The notes under the pieces were generated by a model. That model was not told the DNA's origin. It made no database searches and saw nothing but the letters and a program-made list of their open reading frames with translations. Position numbers and translations under genes: made by a program. A DNA stretch of 56,810 bases from positions 1 through 56,810 of IMG/VR virus record IMGVR_UViG_3300013093_000003, one strand, 5' to 3'. The stretch comes from a virus. This document shows, one piece after another, positions 46,740 to 54,608 of this stretch (positions are counted from its first letter, which is position 1; the number at the start of each line of letters is the position of its first letter).

Positions 46740-47842
46740 CAGTTCGTTTGGTTTGCGGCGACAGCCGTTTTGTTTTGAGCATGGAACCAGACAACTCGGT
46801 TGATTCCGTCGTCACTGACCCGCCCTATGCGCTGGAAAGCGTCGTCAAGCGCTTCGGCGGTGACGGAGCTGCGCCTGCAAAGGGTTACGGCAAGACCGGC
46901 GCGTATCAGCGCGCCAGTTCCGGCTTTATGGGTCAGAAGTGGGATACCGGAGAAACGGCATTTGACCCGCTGTTCTGGGTCGAAGTCATGCGCGTGTTGA
47001 AGCCGGGCGGTCATGTCTTGGCGTTCTCTGGCTCGCGCACTTATCATAGACTTGCTTCGGCCATTGACGACGCGGGGCTTGAAATTCGCGACCAGATCAT
47101 GTGGCTTTACGGTTCAGGGTTCCCGAAATCGCATGACGCTGGCGACGGGTGGGGCACCGCGTTAAAGCCCGCCCACGAACCGATTGTTGTCGCCCGTAAG
47201 CCGTTAGTTGGCACCGTGGCGAAGAACATGGAAGCATGGGGCGTCGGGGCTGTAAATATTGACGGGTGCAGGGTTGGCACCGAAATCGCAGGCTGCGGCG
47301 GAGGTGCAGCCGGAGGCAACACTTGGAACGAAAATAACAGCGGTCTTTGTAAATCCGGTGAAGCGCGTCCCGTAGTTGGACGTTGGCCCGCGAATGTTAT
47401 CCACGACGGCAGCGCGGAAGTTCTTGAAGGGTTTCCGCATTCAAAAAGCGGAGCGCCGGGGGTTCGGCGTAAGCCTCACGAAACAGGGTCGATGGCTGGA
47501 CGTCTCGGCCTGACTGGCGACGTAGAAACAGGCTACGGCGACGAAGGCAGCGCGGCTCGGTTTTTCTATTGCGCCAAGGCCAGCAAGGCAGACCGCAACC
47601 AAGGCGCGACCAACTCTCACCCCACAGTCAAACCGACCGACCTGATGCGCTACCTCTGCCGCCTCGTGACGCCACCAAACGGCATCGTCCTTGACCCGTT
47701 CATGGGTTCGGGCTCGACCGGACGGGGTGCGGTTCTGGAAGGGTTCCGGTTCTTTGGAATCGAAATGAGCGAAGATTACATGGCCATTGCGAAGGCACGC
47801 ATTGACGCGGCAAAACCCGAATTAGAAGGATTGTTTGACTGA
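46736..47842 (+). CDS. DNA methyltransferase (N6-adenine or N4-cytosine, DPPY type)
   Basis: 368 residues. Motif IV DPPY is at 28-31 and motif I DPFMGSG at 320-326, so the order (IV before I) is that of beta-class enzymes such as CcrM. A long variable region (about 150-290) probably holds the target-recognition domain. The C-terminus is EGLFD. The start overlaps the upstream stop (GAATGAC) and the stop overlaps the polymerase start. It could protect phage DNA from restriction or alter host methylation signals; the recognition site cannot be read from sequence. Confidence 0.88.
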   Translation: MTVRLVCGDSRFVLSMEPDNSVDSVVTDPPYALESVVKRFGGDGAAPAKGYGKTGAYQRASSGFMGQKWDTGETAFDPLFWVEVMRVLKPGGHVLAFSGSRTYHRLASAIDDAGLEIRDQIMWLYGSGFPKSHDAGDGWGTALKPAHEPIVVARKPLVGTVAKNMEAWGVGAVNIDGCRVGTEIAGCGGGAAGGNTWNENNSGLCKSGEARPVVGRWPANVIHDGSAEVLEGFPHSKSGAPGVRRKPHETGSMAGRLGLTGDVETGYGDEGSAARFFYCAKASKADRNQGATNSHPTVKPTDLMRYLCRLVTPPNGIVLDPFMGSGSTGRGAVLEGFRFFGIEMSEDYMAIAKARIDAAKPELEGLFD

Positions 47843-50055
47843 TGACTCTTTCGTGGGATTGGGAAACAAGAAGTCCCGTAAACCTTCCGACGCATGGCCC
47901 TTATGTCTACGCCATGCACCCCGACACTGACGCTCTGTTGGCCTCTTACAAATTAAAATGGAATGACGAGGCCAAACATCCGCCCGAAATTCAGGCTTGG
48001 GTGAGCGCAGGCGGAGCCCTTAACAAACTGATGCGCTGGAAAAGGGGTGAACCCTGTCCAGCGCATGTTCGTGCTTACATCGAAGCGGGCGGGCAAGTAT
48101 CGGCGCACAACGCCGCGTTTGAACGCCTTATCTGGTGGCATACCATGGTTCCAAAGCACAAGTGGCCAAAGCCGCGCATGGAGCAATTCAGATGCACGGC
48201 GGTTACGGCTGCGGCTATGTCTTTGCCTAGAAGTCTCGAAAGGCTGGGAGACGCGCTCGACTTATCTATAAAGAAAGATAAGCGCGGGTCAGACCTTATG
48301 AAGATACACTCCATTCCGATTGGCTTTGACGAAACAGGAAAAGCGATCTGGCACCCAAAAGCCGACGACCCGGAATCGTTGGAGCTTTATCATCAGTATT
48401 GCGATTCAGACGTTCTTTCGGAAGAAGAAGCCGACAGCCGTCTCATTCCTTTATCCGATGACGAGATGAAGGTTTACTGGCTTAACGAGACGATCAATGA
48501 CCGTGGCCTTCGTATAGATACCGTGTCGGCCACGGCGGCTTTACATCTGATTGACGAGGCAAAGAGGCTTATCAACGAAGAATTGACAACAGTTACAGAC
48601 AAAGCGGCGACGGCTGTCACGCAAGCTGCCAAGTTAAAAAAATGGGCGGAATCGCAAGGTGTGCTGATGCCGTCGATGGATAAAGACGACGTGAACGATT
48701 TCCTTCACGACTGCGATGATCTGCCAGATCGGGTCAGACGCGCGTTGGAGCTTCGGCAAGAAGGCGCAAAACCTTCGGTCGATAAAATATCTGCGATGAT
48801 GAAGCGTGTCGATTCCGATGGCCGTGCGCGCGGGGTTTATCTGCACAACGGCGCTGGCCAAACAGGGCGATTCAGTTCTCGCGGCGTTCAAGCGCACAAC
48901 ATGCCGAAATACCGCAAGATATTCGAAGACGCGAAAATATCGCAGTCAGAGCTATTCGACACAATACGAAGCGGCGACCCGAATATGCTGACCTTTATGT
49001 ATGGCGCCGACTTAGGCCGTCCCCTGCATCTGTTGTCTGATGCGGTTCGTGGTTTCATCTGGGCTGCGCCGGGGTATGACTTTGTGTGCGCCGATTATTC
49101 ATCTATTGAAGGCCGATTGGCTGCATGGTTTGCGGGCGAAGAATGGCTGCTGGAAGCGTTCCGGTCGCTTGATCGTGGCGAAGGATTCGGCATCTACGAA
49201 TTGGCTGCTGCTGGTATCTATAACATACCTGTAGAAACTGTTGACAAGAAAAAACGAGCCTCTGGTAAAGTGGCGACTCTCGCTCTTGGCTACCAAGGCG
49301 GAGCTGGCGCACTGGCGAAGATGGCCAGACAAAACGGCATAAAGCTTCCGACCGTTTTTGATGCTCTTTGGGAAAGTGTTTCGCCAGAGCGTAGAACCGC
49401 TGCCGAAAAAAGATTTGAGGAGCGGTTGGAAAAGCACGACGCTTTGGCCATGGCACTCGGTAAGCAGGGCTGGATTGCTGCCGAGCTTATCAAAGTCGGT
49501 TGGCGGGCCAAGCACCCGAAAATAGTGGAGTTGTGGGGTAAGCTGGAAGATGCCGCAATAGACGCTGTGAACAACCCCGGCTCTGTTGTAAACGTCGTCG
49601 GGGCTAGATACACGGTCGCGCATGGTTTTCTGTGGTGCCGCTTGCCTTCGGGCCGTTGTCTCGCCTACGGTTCTCCGAAGATGGGGGAAGTCGAAGCGCC
49701 GTGGGCGGATAAGACAGTGGAGCCCGCAAAGAGAGAAAAGAAGCTATCTTTGACTGTTCGCGGCGTTGACGCTGTAAGCGAGAAGTGGATAAGGTTTCCG
49801 ACATACGGCGGCAGTCTTGCGAACAATCTCATTCAGGGGTCTGCGCGCGATATTCTAACGCACGGGATGTTCAGTTCAGAAAAAGCAGGATACCCCGTTG
49901 TGCTGCACACGCACGATGAAATGGCCGCAGAAGTCCCGCACGGTTTTGGTTCAGTGGAAGAATACCAAAACATCTTATCGGTCATGCCGGACTGGGCAAA
50001 GACGCTACCTATGACGGCGAGCGGTTGGCGCGGTAAACGATACAGAAAAGATTAA
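47842..50055 (+). CDS. Family A DNA polymerase
   Basis: 737 residues. The 3'-5' exonuclease begins at once with Asp6 and Glu8 in SWDWETRS; HNAAFERLIWW provides ExoII. Polymerase motif A is DYSSIEGRLAAWFAGE (Asp418), motif B is KVATLALGYQGG (from 476), and motif C is HTHDE with Asp692-Glu693. No 5' nuclease domain. It would replicate the phage genome with the prim-pol/helicase and DUF2815 protein. The ATG overlaps the methyltransferase stop (TGATG). Confidence 0.95.
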   Translation: MTLSWDWETRSPVNLPTHGPYVYAMHPDTDALLASYKLKWNDEAKHPPEIQAWVSAGGALNKLMRWKRGEPCPAHVRAYIEAGGQVSAHNAAFERLIWWHTMVPKHKWPKPRMEQFRCTAVTAAAMSLPRSLERLGDALDLSIKKDKRGSDLMKIHSIPIGFDETGKAIWHPKADDPESLELYHQYCDSDVLSEEEADSRLIPLSDDEMKVYWLNETINDRGLRIDTVSATAALHLIDEAKRLINEELTTVTDKAATAVTQAAKLKKWAESQGVLMPSMDKDDVNDFLHDCDDLPDRVRRALELRQEGAKPSVDKISAMMKRVDSDGRARGVYLHNGAGQTGRFSSRGVQAHNMPKYRKIFEDAKISQSELFDTIRSGDPNMLTFMYGADLGRPLHLLSDAVRGFIWAAPGYDFVCADYSSIEGRLAAWFAGEEWLLEAFRSLDRGEGFGIYELAAAGIYNIPVETVDKKKRASGKVATLALGYQGGAGALAKMARQNGIKLPTVFDALWESVSPERRTAAEKRFEERLEKHDALAMALGKQGWIAAELIKVGWRAKHPKIVELWGKLEDAAIDAVNNPGSVVNVVGARYTVAHGFLWCRLPSGRCLAYGSPKMGEVEAPWADKTVEPAKREKKLSLTVRGVDAVSEKWIRFPTYGGSLANNLIQGSARDILTHGMFSSEKAGYPVVLHTHDEMAAEVPHGFGSVEEYQNILSVMPDWAKTLPMTASGWRGKRYRKD

Positions 50056-50058
50056 AAG

Positions 50059-50087
50059 AAAAACCCGCTCAACCGAGCGGGTTTTTT
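50059..50087. terminator. Bidirectional terminator between convergent operons
   Basis: AAACCCGCTC (50061-50070) pairs with GAGCGGGTTT (50075-50084) around loop AACC, with an A-run on the left and a T-run on the right. It ends both the rightward polymerase operon and the leftward accessory operon. Confidence 0.92.
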
Positions 50088-50088
50088 A

Positions 50089-50496
50089 TTACGCGTAAAC
50101 TAGCATGGTTCTTTTAAACGCTCTTGCTTGTCGGGCAGCTTCCATTTCGCCTTCACGTTGCCAGATGCCAAGGTATCGAATTCTGAAAATGCCCGGGACC
50201 CAGACAGGAACTCTTTCTGTGTTTTTTCTGATAAATTTCCAGCGCTTTAACTGACCTTGGCTGACCTTATATTTAAATTCTTGAGTGACAGACCGAATGC
50301 CTTTATTGGCAACGCGGGGAGCCCCTGAATTTCGATACTGGAAGAACCCGCCTGCTTTTGCGTAATTCCAAGCTGTTGTGCTCGACACGCCCAGCTTTTC
50401 AGCCGCCTCCGCCAAAGTGTAGCCCGCTGACAGCATATCTTTCAACCTCTCTACTCTCTGTTCGCGCGCAAGTTTTGCCGGTGTTTGTGTGGCCAT
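50089..50496 (-). CDS. HTH DNA-binding protein (135 aa)
   Basis: Residues 12-50 (QRVERLKDMLSAGYTLAEAA then EKLGVSSTTAWNYAK) form a helix-turn-helix of the resolvase-C/Sigma-r4 style; the rest is basic and aromatic (QGQLKRWKFIRKNTERVPVW). Last gene of the leftward operon. Could be a homing-endonuclease-associated (NUMOD-like) or regulatory protein. Confidence 0.65.
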   Translation of the reverse strand: MATQTPAKLAREQRVERLKDMLSAGYTLAEAAEKLGVSSTTAWNYAKAGGFFQYRNSGAPRVANKGIRSVTQEFKYKVSQGQLKRWKFIRKNTERVPVWVPGIFRIRYLGIWQREGEMEAARQARAFKRTMLVYA

Positions 50497-50499
50497 TGT

Positions 50500-50871
50500 C
50501 TACTCCTTAACTTCAATCTGAACATGCGCTGTGCCGGAACCGATGATTCCCAATTGCTGTGCTGCGCCTTTGCTTAAATCCAGAGACCGCCCCGTGTAAG
50601 ATGCCGGGCCGCGATCGTTCACAACAACATCGACGTGCCGGCCTTGATGGCTGACGCGAAGAACGGTTCCGAACGGGTAATTGCGGTGGGCTGCGGTGAG
50701 GGCTGACGGGCGAAACACGTCGCCGTTGGCGGTATGTCGTGCAAGACGTTCGCCGCCGCCATACCAGCTCGCCAAAACGGTTCCAGCTTGTTTAAAGTTT
50801 GTGGATGGCTCCGGCGAGTGGCTTTCGCAACCCGCCAGAAAAAGTGTTGAACACAAAAATAAATATTTCAA
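50500..50871 (-). CDS. RlpA-like lipoprotein
   Basis: 123 residues from a TTG at 50871 preceded by AAGGAG. The lipobox LFLAGC gives a lipidated Cys15. The mature part is a double-psi beta barrel of the RlpA/expansin type: ASWYGGGERLARHTANGDVF, TAAHRNYPFGTVLRVSHQG, VNDRGPASYTGRSLDLSKG. Bacterial RlpA proteins are septal lytic transglycosylases acting on denuded glycan. This gene lies in an early-looking accessory operon away from the lysis cassette, so it may modify the envelope or interfere with division rather than cause lysis. Confidence 0.85.
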   Translation of the reverse strand: MKYLFLCSTLFLAGCESHSPEPSTNFKQAGTVLASWYGGGERLARHTANGDVFRPSALTAAHRNYPFGTVLRVSHQGRHVDVVVNDRGPASYTGRSLDLSKGAAQQLGIIGSGTAHVQIEVKE

Positions 50872-50901
50872 AAAATCAAGTCTCCTTTAACGATTCGTTG
50901 G

Positions 50902-51039
50902 TCATGGGGTGCCTCCTGTCCAATAATGGTTATAAACCTCTGCATAGTAGAAAAACGGCGGTACAATTAACGCAAAGGCAACGAACATCAGAAATACAGA
51001 TGCAGCGACCCCCGCTATGATTTTGAAGGCGTCTTTCAT
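50902..51039 (-). CDS. Small membrane protein (45 aa)
   Basis: ATG at 51039 preceded by GAAGGAGCTTTT. One transmembrane segment (IIAGVAASVFLMFVAFALIV) is followed by PPFFYYAEVYNHYW. The stop overlaps an ATGA beginning a 9-codon ORF that carries the AAGGAG site for the RlpA-like gene. Confidence 0.6.
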   Translation of the reverse strand: MKDAFKIIAGVAASVFLMFVAFALIVPPFFYYAEVYNHYWTGGTP

Positions 51040-51082
51040 AAAAGCTCCTTCACGGTTTTAATGATCATCGTGGTCATGGGCG

Positions 51083-51217
51083 TTAATCCTCTTCTCGATT
51101 AACATTTACTTTTGAATTAACGATTGTTTTCTTGCCGCTATGGGCAATTCCGATTGCCAGAACTAAGCAACAGAAAGACATAACCCAAGCTAAGTTATTA
51201 CCAATTTCGAAAGTCAT
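51083..51217 (-). CDS. Small membrane protein (44 aa)
   Basis: ATG at 51217 preceded by ACGGAGAATACGAA. One transmembrane segment (LAWVMSFCCLVLAIGIAHSG) and a polar tail with charged end NREED. A 13-codon ORF (51036-51077) links it to the next gene by overlapping signals. Function unknown. Confidence 0.6.
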   Translation of the reverse strand: MTFEIGNNLAWVMSFCCLVLAIGIAHSGKKTIVNSKVNVNREED

Positions 51218-51444
51218 TTCGTATTCTCCGTTGCAATTGATCGCCCGCAGTCAATGCCGGACAGATAAACGGCCAGAATTGCATTTTGAAATGCCACGCC
51301 GACATTTGAAGCATCGACAAAAATATCAAGGGCGACCTTTGTAAGCGCGGCTTTATGCTCATGCGAAACATTAAGAGCCGTCATTTCGTGTGGCACTCGC
51401 GTTTTGTTCATGAGTGAGAAGTGAACAGGGCGAAGATCGCTCAT
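51214..51444 (-). CDS. Hypothetical protein (76 aa)
   Basis: Start overlaps the upstream stop and its stop overlaps the next start (ATGA). The C-terminus (VGVAFQNAILAVYLSGIDCG) resembles short phage proteins seen near early operons. Not recognised. Confidence 0.6.
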   Translation of the reverse strand: MSDLRPVHFSLMNKTRVPHEMTALNVSHEHKAALTKVALDIFVDASNVGVAFQNAILAVYLSGIDCGRSIATENTK

Positions 51445-52097
51445 CCCTGCACCTCACTGGCTAGGCTGCGGATAGCGGCGAGACCGTGAACTTGGTCTCC
51501 CTCAACCCAAAGCCGGTAAAGCATCGCTATTAATTGACGCATTTCGCCCCGCACGTTTTCAGGTGTTTCGCGTCCTTCCGCGCAGTGAATTGCAGATTTA
51601 ACAACCTCTCCGGCTTCCTCCGCGATTTTGCTGATAACATAGTTTGGCTGCGGAAATTTCTTCATGGCTTTTTCCGCTTCGACTAAACCTTCGTTTACAA
51701 GCGACAAAAATGTGTTGTCGGTTTTCGCCTCCCTTTCCAGCCCCTCCCGCTCGATCAGGGCGCGAAGTTTATCGGTAAACGTAAGAGTTATACCGAATTC
51801 GCTTTCAGTATTTTCAAGGTAATTTAGCGCGGGCCTCGCGGCCAATCGAAAATTGATGAGCTTGTTTTCAGCTTCAATCGCTCGCTCTCGCCAATATTTC
51901 AGACGATGTTCTACGCTCGGCATGTTAGTCTCCGTGATGTTGATTGGACGGCCACTGTCGCAATACCAGCAATCGGCATCAGAAAATCCCTTGGTATCGT
52001 CAGGGACAGCCCCGGCAAAAGCATAAGCCCCATCGCGCGTCCGTATGGATATCCAGCCAGTATCATTGCAGTAACGGCATTTCGGATTATTGCTCAT
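51441..52097 (-). CDS. Protein with zinc-binding N-terminus and MazG-like C-terminus (218 aa)
   Basis: Start chosen at the ATG at 52097, 7 bases after GGAGAG. N-terminal KCRYCNDTGW and CWYCDSG give two CxxC pairs, likely one zinc. The C-terminal part has YVISKIAEEAGEVVKSAIHC and RGEMRQLIAMLYRL, close to the EExxE...ExxD pattern of MazG-type nucleotide pyrophosphohydrolases, though the second acidic residue is replaced by Gln. It could hydrolyse nucleotides or only retain the fold. Confidence 0.6.
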   Translation of the reverse strand: MSNNPKCRYCNDTGWISIRTRDGAYAFAGAVPDDTKGFSDADCWYCDSGRPINITETNMPSVEHRLKYWRERAIEAENKLINFRLAARPALNYLENTESEFGITLTFTDKLRALIEREGLEREAKTDNTFLSLVNEGLVEAEKAMKKFPQPNYVISKIAEEAGEVVKSAIHCAEGRETPENVRGEMRQLIAMLYRLWVEGDQVHGLAAIRSLASEVQG

Positions 52098-52174
52098 CCC
52101 ATCACTCTCCCTCCATTTTCTAAACGCCATTCGGCTTTGGTATCGTTCAAAAGCTCTTCAACAATGTCAGGCAT
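52094..52174 (-). CDS. Very small ORF in an ATGA chain (26 aa)
   Basis: Both its start (within the TGATG of the upstream stop) and its stop (ATGA of the next start) overlap neighbours, so translation is probably coupled. It starts MPDIVEELLND, like the neighbouring MSDIVKLL protein, suggesting it is the remnant or short form of that family. Confidence 0.45.
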   Translation of the reverse strand: MPDIVEELLNDTKAEWRLENGGRVMG

Positions 52175-52494
52175 CACTTCACCTCCGGCTGTGGTGGGGT
52201 GGGTAAGGGTTTCCAGTGAGTGGGTTTCCAACGAGAAACTTCGAAATCGTTGACCTTGCGATCATTAGACGGGTTAAACTCCCAGAACCACGCTAACCAT
52301 ATTTGTCCGTTTTCGAAAAGTAATACGAGTTCACCTATTTGCGGGGGAGTCTCAATCGGCAACCACTTGCCAGCCAACTCGGCGCGGAGACGGGTGATTT
52401 CGGCGGCAGCGTCTCGAAGCAATTTTCCGTTGTCACAGGAAAATTCGTAAAAAATTGCTGCATCTGAATTTAAAAGTTTTACAATATCGCTCAT
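52174..52494 (-). CDS. DUF551 protein (106 aa)
   Basis: ATG at 52494 with GGAGGCGGGG upstream. An N-terminal helix (LLRDAAAEITRLRAEL) and a C-terminal DUF551 domain: WLPIETPPQIGELVLLF ... THWKPLPTPP. Such proteins are frequent in phage accessory operons and have no known activity. Confidence 0.75.
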   Translation of the reverse strand: MSDIVKLLNSDAAIFYEFSCDNGKLLRDAAAEITRLRAELAGKWLPIETPPQIGELVLLFENGQIWLAWFWEFNPSNDRKVNDFEVSRWKPTHWKPLPTPPQPEVK

Positions 52495-53042
52495 TTCCCC
52501 GCCTCCTTCGCTTTGGTGAGGGCGGCGTGCAACCTTATAGATGCGCACGCGCAGGGCCACGGATGCCCGCATGTTTTTTCCCTTGCAACCTCATTGGCTT
52601 GATAATCATTAACCGCCGCCACCAACTCCGCTATTGTCTCGCGCTGGCGGGTGATTTCGTCGCCCTGTAAATACCAATGACGCTCAAAAAATTCGTGGTT
52701 GGCATTGGCTTTCGCCAAACATTTCGTTAACCGTTCAATCTCCGCATCCTTTGCGGCGACCTCATCCGGTGTCAGGACGCGGGCAATAGGCTTAATTTCT
52801 TTTTCGCGGTAATTTCCTAGAGAGGTTAAACACTCTCCATCAGTAATGCGGCCTACGACGATTTTGCCTAAATATTTAGGCAAAACCCACCAATCCTCCC
52901 CGTCTTGCGGCTCCGGCTTGTTTTCTGGCTGTGTCATGGCTGCGCCCTCTGGATAAACACGCGCGGGCTTTTTATCACCGCGCACAACGTCAATTGCCTC
53001 GGCCAATCCGGCTGCAATTTTGTCAAAAGCTTTCTTGGTCAT
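52491..53042 (-). CDS. Hypothetical protein with regulator-like N-terminus (183 aa)
   Basis: The first 30 residues (MTKKAFDKIAAGLAEAIDVV then RGDKKPARVY) resemble the leader that precedes HTH domains in HigA-type regulators, but no HTH follows. The body contains VLTPDEVAAKDAEIERLTKC, a coiled coil, and a Cys-rich end (CGHPWPCACASI). It looks like a fusion of a short regulator start with a typical phage coiled-coil accessory protein. ATGA junctions on both sides. Confidence 0.55.
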   Translation of the reverse strand: MTKKAFDKIAAGLAEAIDVVRGDKKPARVYPEGAAMTQPENKPEPQDGEDWWVLPKYLGKIVVGRITDGECLTSLGNYREKEIKPIARVLTPDEVAAKDAEIERLTKCLAKANANHEFFERHWYLQGDEITRQRETIAELVAAVNDYQANEVAREKTCGHPWPCACASIRLHAALTKAKEAGK

Positions 53043-53359
53043 GGCGACACCCTGCGCAAGTTTTCAATCTTTGCAACGGTCGCGCCGGGAACGACGCCGC
53101 CTAGCTTAACAATCACAGCGAACCCGTTCTGCAAGTGGGTAACGGTGTAAGCGGTTGCCCCGCCAATGTGACCGACCGTATCGCCAACGGCGATCGGCTT
53201 ACCCAAAACCGAATGAATGTCGCCCATATCGAAAGTCGTATCGTCGGAGTAATGTCCGATGCTGATTGATTGAGACTTCGGATAAACGGCTTCAATCTTC
53301 ACTTTGACGAGAACACAGTCGCCGGGTTTAAGATCGTTGAACTGTTTTTCGGTAATCAT
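53039..53359 (-). CDS. Small beta-barrel-like protein (106 aa)
   Basis: Sequence LKPGDCVLVKVKIEAVYPKS and GDTVGHIGGATAYTVTHLQN suggests an SH3- or KOW-like small beta barrel. Overlaps both neighbours by ATGA. Not recognised. Confidence 0.55.
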   Translation of the reverse strand: MITEKQFNDLKPGDCVLVKVKIEAVYPKSQSISIGHYSDDTTFDMGDIHSVLGKPIAVGDTVGHIGGATAYTVTHLQNGFAVIVKLGGVVPGATVAKIENLRRVSP

Positions 53360-53532
53360 GCTGAAAGCCCTTTCACTGGTGCAAGGCTGACCTTTACGTT
53401 CGCTCGCTTTGCGCGATTGGCGCGGATGGCCAACTTCAATTTAAGCGGTGTGCCTTCAGTGCTGGTCTGCGGTGTTACGGCGTGCGGGTTGTTCCCGAAC
53501 CGCATTTTCGACTTATCATCGTTGAGAATCAT
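53356..53532 (-). CDS. Hypothetical basic protein (58 aa)
   Basis: ATG at 53532, ATGA overlap with the next gene. Basic and without a hydrophobic core (LKLKLAIRANRAKRANVKVS). It may bind nucleic acid, but nothing is recognised. Confidence 0.5.
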   Translation of the reverse strand: MILNDDKSKMRFGNNPHAVTPQTSTEGTPLKLKLAIRANRAKRANVKVSLAPVKGLSA

Positions 53533-53882
53533 TTCTTCGCCCCTGTAGCTTTTGCAACAATTTCACGCGCGGCTTGAAACGCTTCTCGGCTGTAAACTTG
53601 CGCATCGTCGTTTTGGATTAAGAACTGAATAACTTTCAACATTTCAGGAGCCGCAGCAATCAAACGCGCGGTGGCCCACTGTATTGCTTCCGCTTCTTCT
53701 TGCGGCAAACTGAGTGCGCCGTGACCTTTTCCCGTAAGATACCCCCAGCCACGAATATCGCATACGTTTGTCACTCCGCCTTTTTCAGACGGCGCGAAGA
53801 CGTTAAGTGCGCGAAATCCTACCGTCCAAGGGCCGGGTAAAGGTTCTGCACGTAAAGTTGGTGTTGTTTCATTTACTAACAT
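53529..53882 (-). CDS. Phage accessory protein with LIAAAPEM motif (117 aa)
   Basis: ATG at 53882 with AAAGGGC upstream; the longer open frame is shadow. PGPWTVGFRALNVFAP at the start and WATARLIAAAPEMLKVI later match the family of the 2608-2943 gene, with a similar spacing. Two divergent copies are thus carried in two accessory operons. Confidence 0.65.
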   Translation of the reverse strand: MLVNETTPTLRAEPLPGPWTVGFRALNVFAPSEKGGVTNVCDIRGWGYLTGKGHGALSLPQEEAEAIQWATARLIAAAPEMLKVIQFLIQNDDAQVYSREAFQAAREIVAKATGAKK

Positions 53883-54060
53883 CTGTTGCCCTTTTTGGTT
53901 CGGCTTCCCAATACCCTTCGCATTTGTCTGCGCCGAACTCCGGCGCAAAGTCTGCCCATGCTTGTCGGTATTCGCTGGGGCGGGTGCCGCTGTCTTTGTG
54001 GCGGTAACACGTCGGGCTGGACGGGCAAAGCACACAAGCGCACATTGAAATGTCGGGCAT
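53869..54060 (-). CDS. Small Cys-rich protein (63 aa)
   Basis: ATG at 54060 overlaps the upstream stop. Cysteines in CACVLCPSSPTCYRH and a later KCEGY could bind one metal ion. The pattern CxxCxxxxxCYRHxxSGT occurs in small phage proteins of unknown role. Confidence 0.6.
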   Translation of the reverse strand: MPDISMCACVLCPSSPTCYRHKDSGTRPSEYRQAWADFAPEFGADKCEGYWEAEPKRATDVSK

Positions 54061-54374
54061 CAAAACCCACCCCAAGATAGCGTATAATCGACAACGCCGT
54101 TCGTGAAATATACTAAAAGCCTTTGGCCATTCATGTTTTTGTAAGTCCAGCTTTCTCTTACGCCGGATTCTTCTGTTGAAACCGTGCGGTCAGAGGGCTT
54201 CCCCAGTTTTATCAGAACCGAAGATTCTGTGTCGCCTACTCTTACGGGGTCTAAGTTATGAACTTTAACGGTGTCGTTGGTCGTTGCACGGCGAACCATA
54301 AACACGCTGACGATAAACGTGTTCACCGCTATAGCCGCAAGTGCCGCGTCAACAATGAGGTTGTCTGTAAACAT
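54060..54374 (-). CDS. Membrane-anchored SmpA/BamE-like protein (104 aa)
   Basis: An N-terminal transmembrane segment (AALAAIAVNTFIVSVFMV) is followed by a BamE/SmpA-like domain: VRVGDTESSVLIKLGKPSDR ... ESWTYKNMNGQRLLVYFTNG. It is anchored by a membrane segment rather than a lipid. Similar domains bind outer-membrane assembly factors or peptidoglycan-linked proteins; the phage role is unknown. Confidence 0.6.
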   Translation of the reverse strand: MFTDNLIVDAALAAIAVNTFIVSVFMVRRATTNDTVKVHNLDPVRVGDTESSVLIKLGKPSDRTVSTEESGVRESWTYKNMNGQRLLVYFTNGVVDYTLSWGGF

Positions 54375-54565
54375 CAGAAACCCCCTAATTTAAATCTGTG
54401 ATTGTAAACGTGCGCCGTTGCAGTCGGTGTCACCGTGCCGAGAAGTTCTTTACGGACGTTCGGGTAAACGATGCGAAACTGCGGCGGCTTGGCCTTGCTG
54501 GTCTTTTCCTGCTGACGGAGCGCGGCTCGGGCAACTTGGCGTGAAACTTTGGTGACTTCGGTCAT
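54374..54565 (-). CDS. Small basic protein, first gene of leftward accessory operon (63 aa)
   Basis: ATG at 54565 with GGAGAG upstream, about 45 bp downstream of the minus-strand promoter. Basic sequence (SRQVARAALRQQEKTSKAKP). Not recognised. Confidence 0.6.
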   Translation of the reverse strand: MTEVTKVSRQVARAALRQQEKTSKAKPPQFRIVYPNVRKELLGTVTPTATAHVYNHRFKLGGF

Positions 54566-54608
54566 AGCATCTCTCCTGCTTTCCGGTTTTTCTGAACCGT
54601 GAGAAAAC

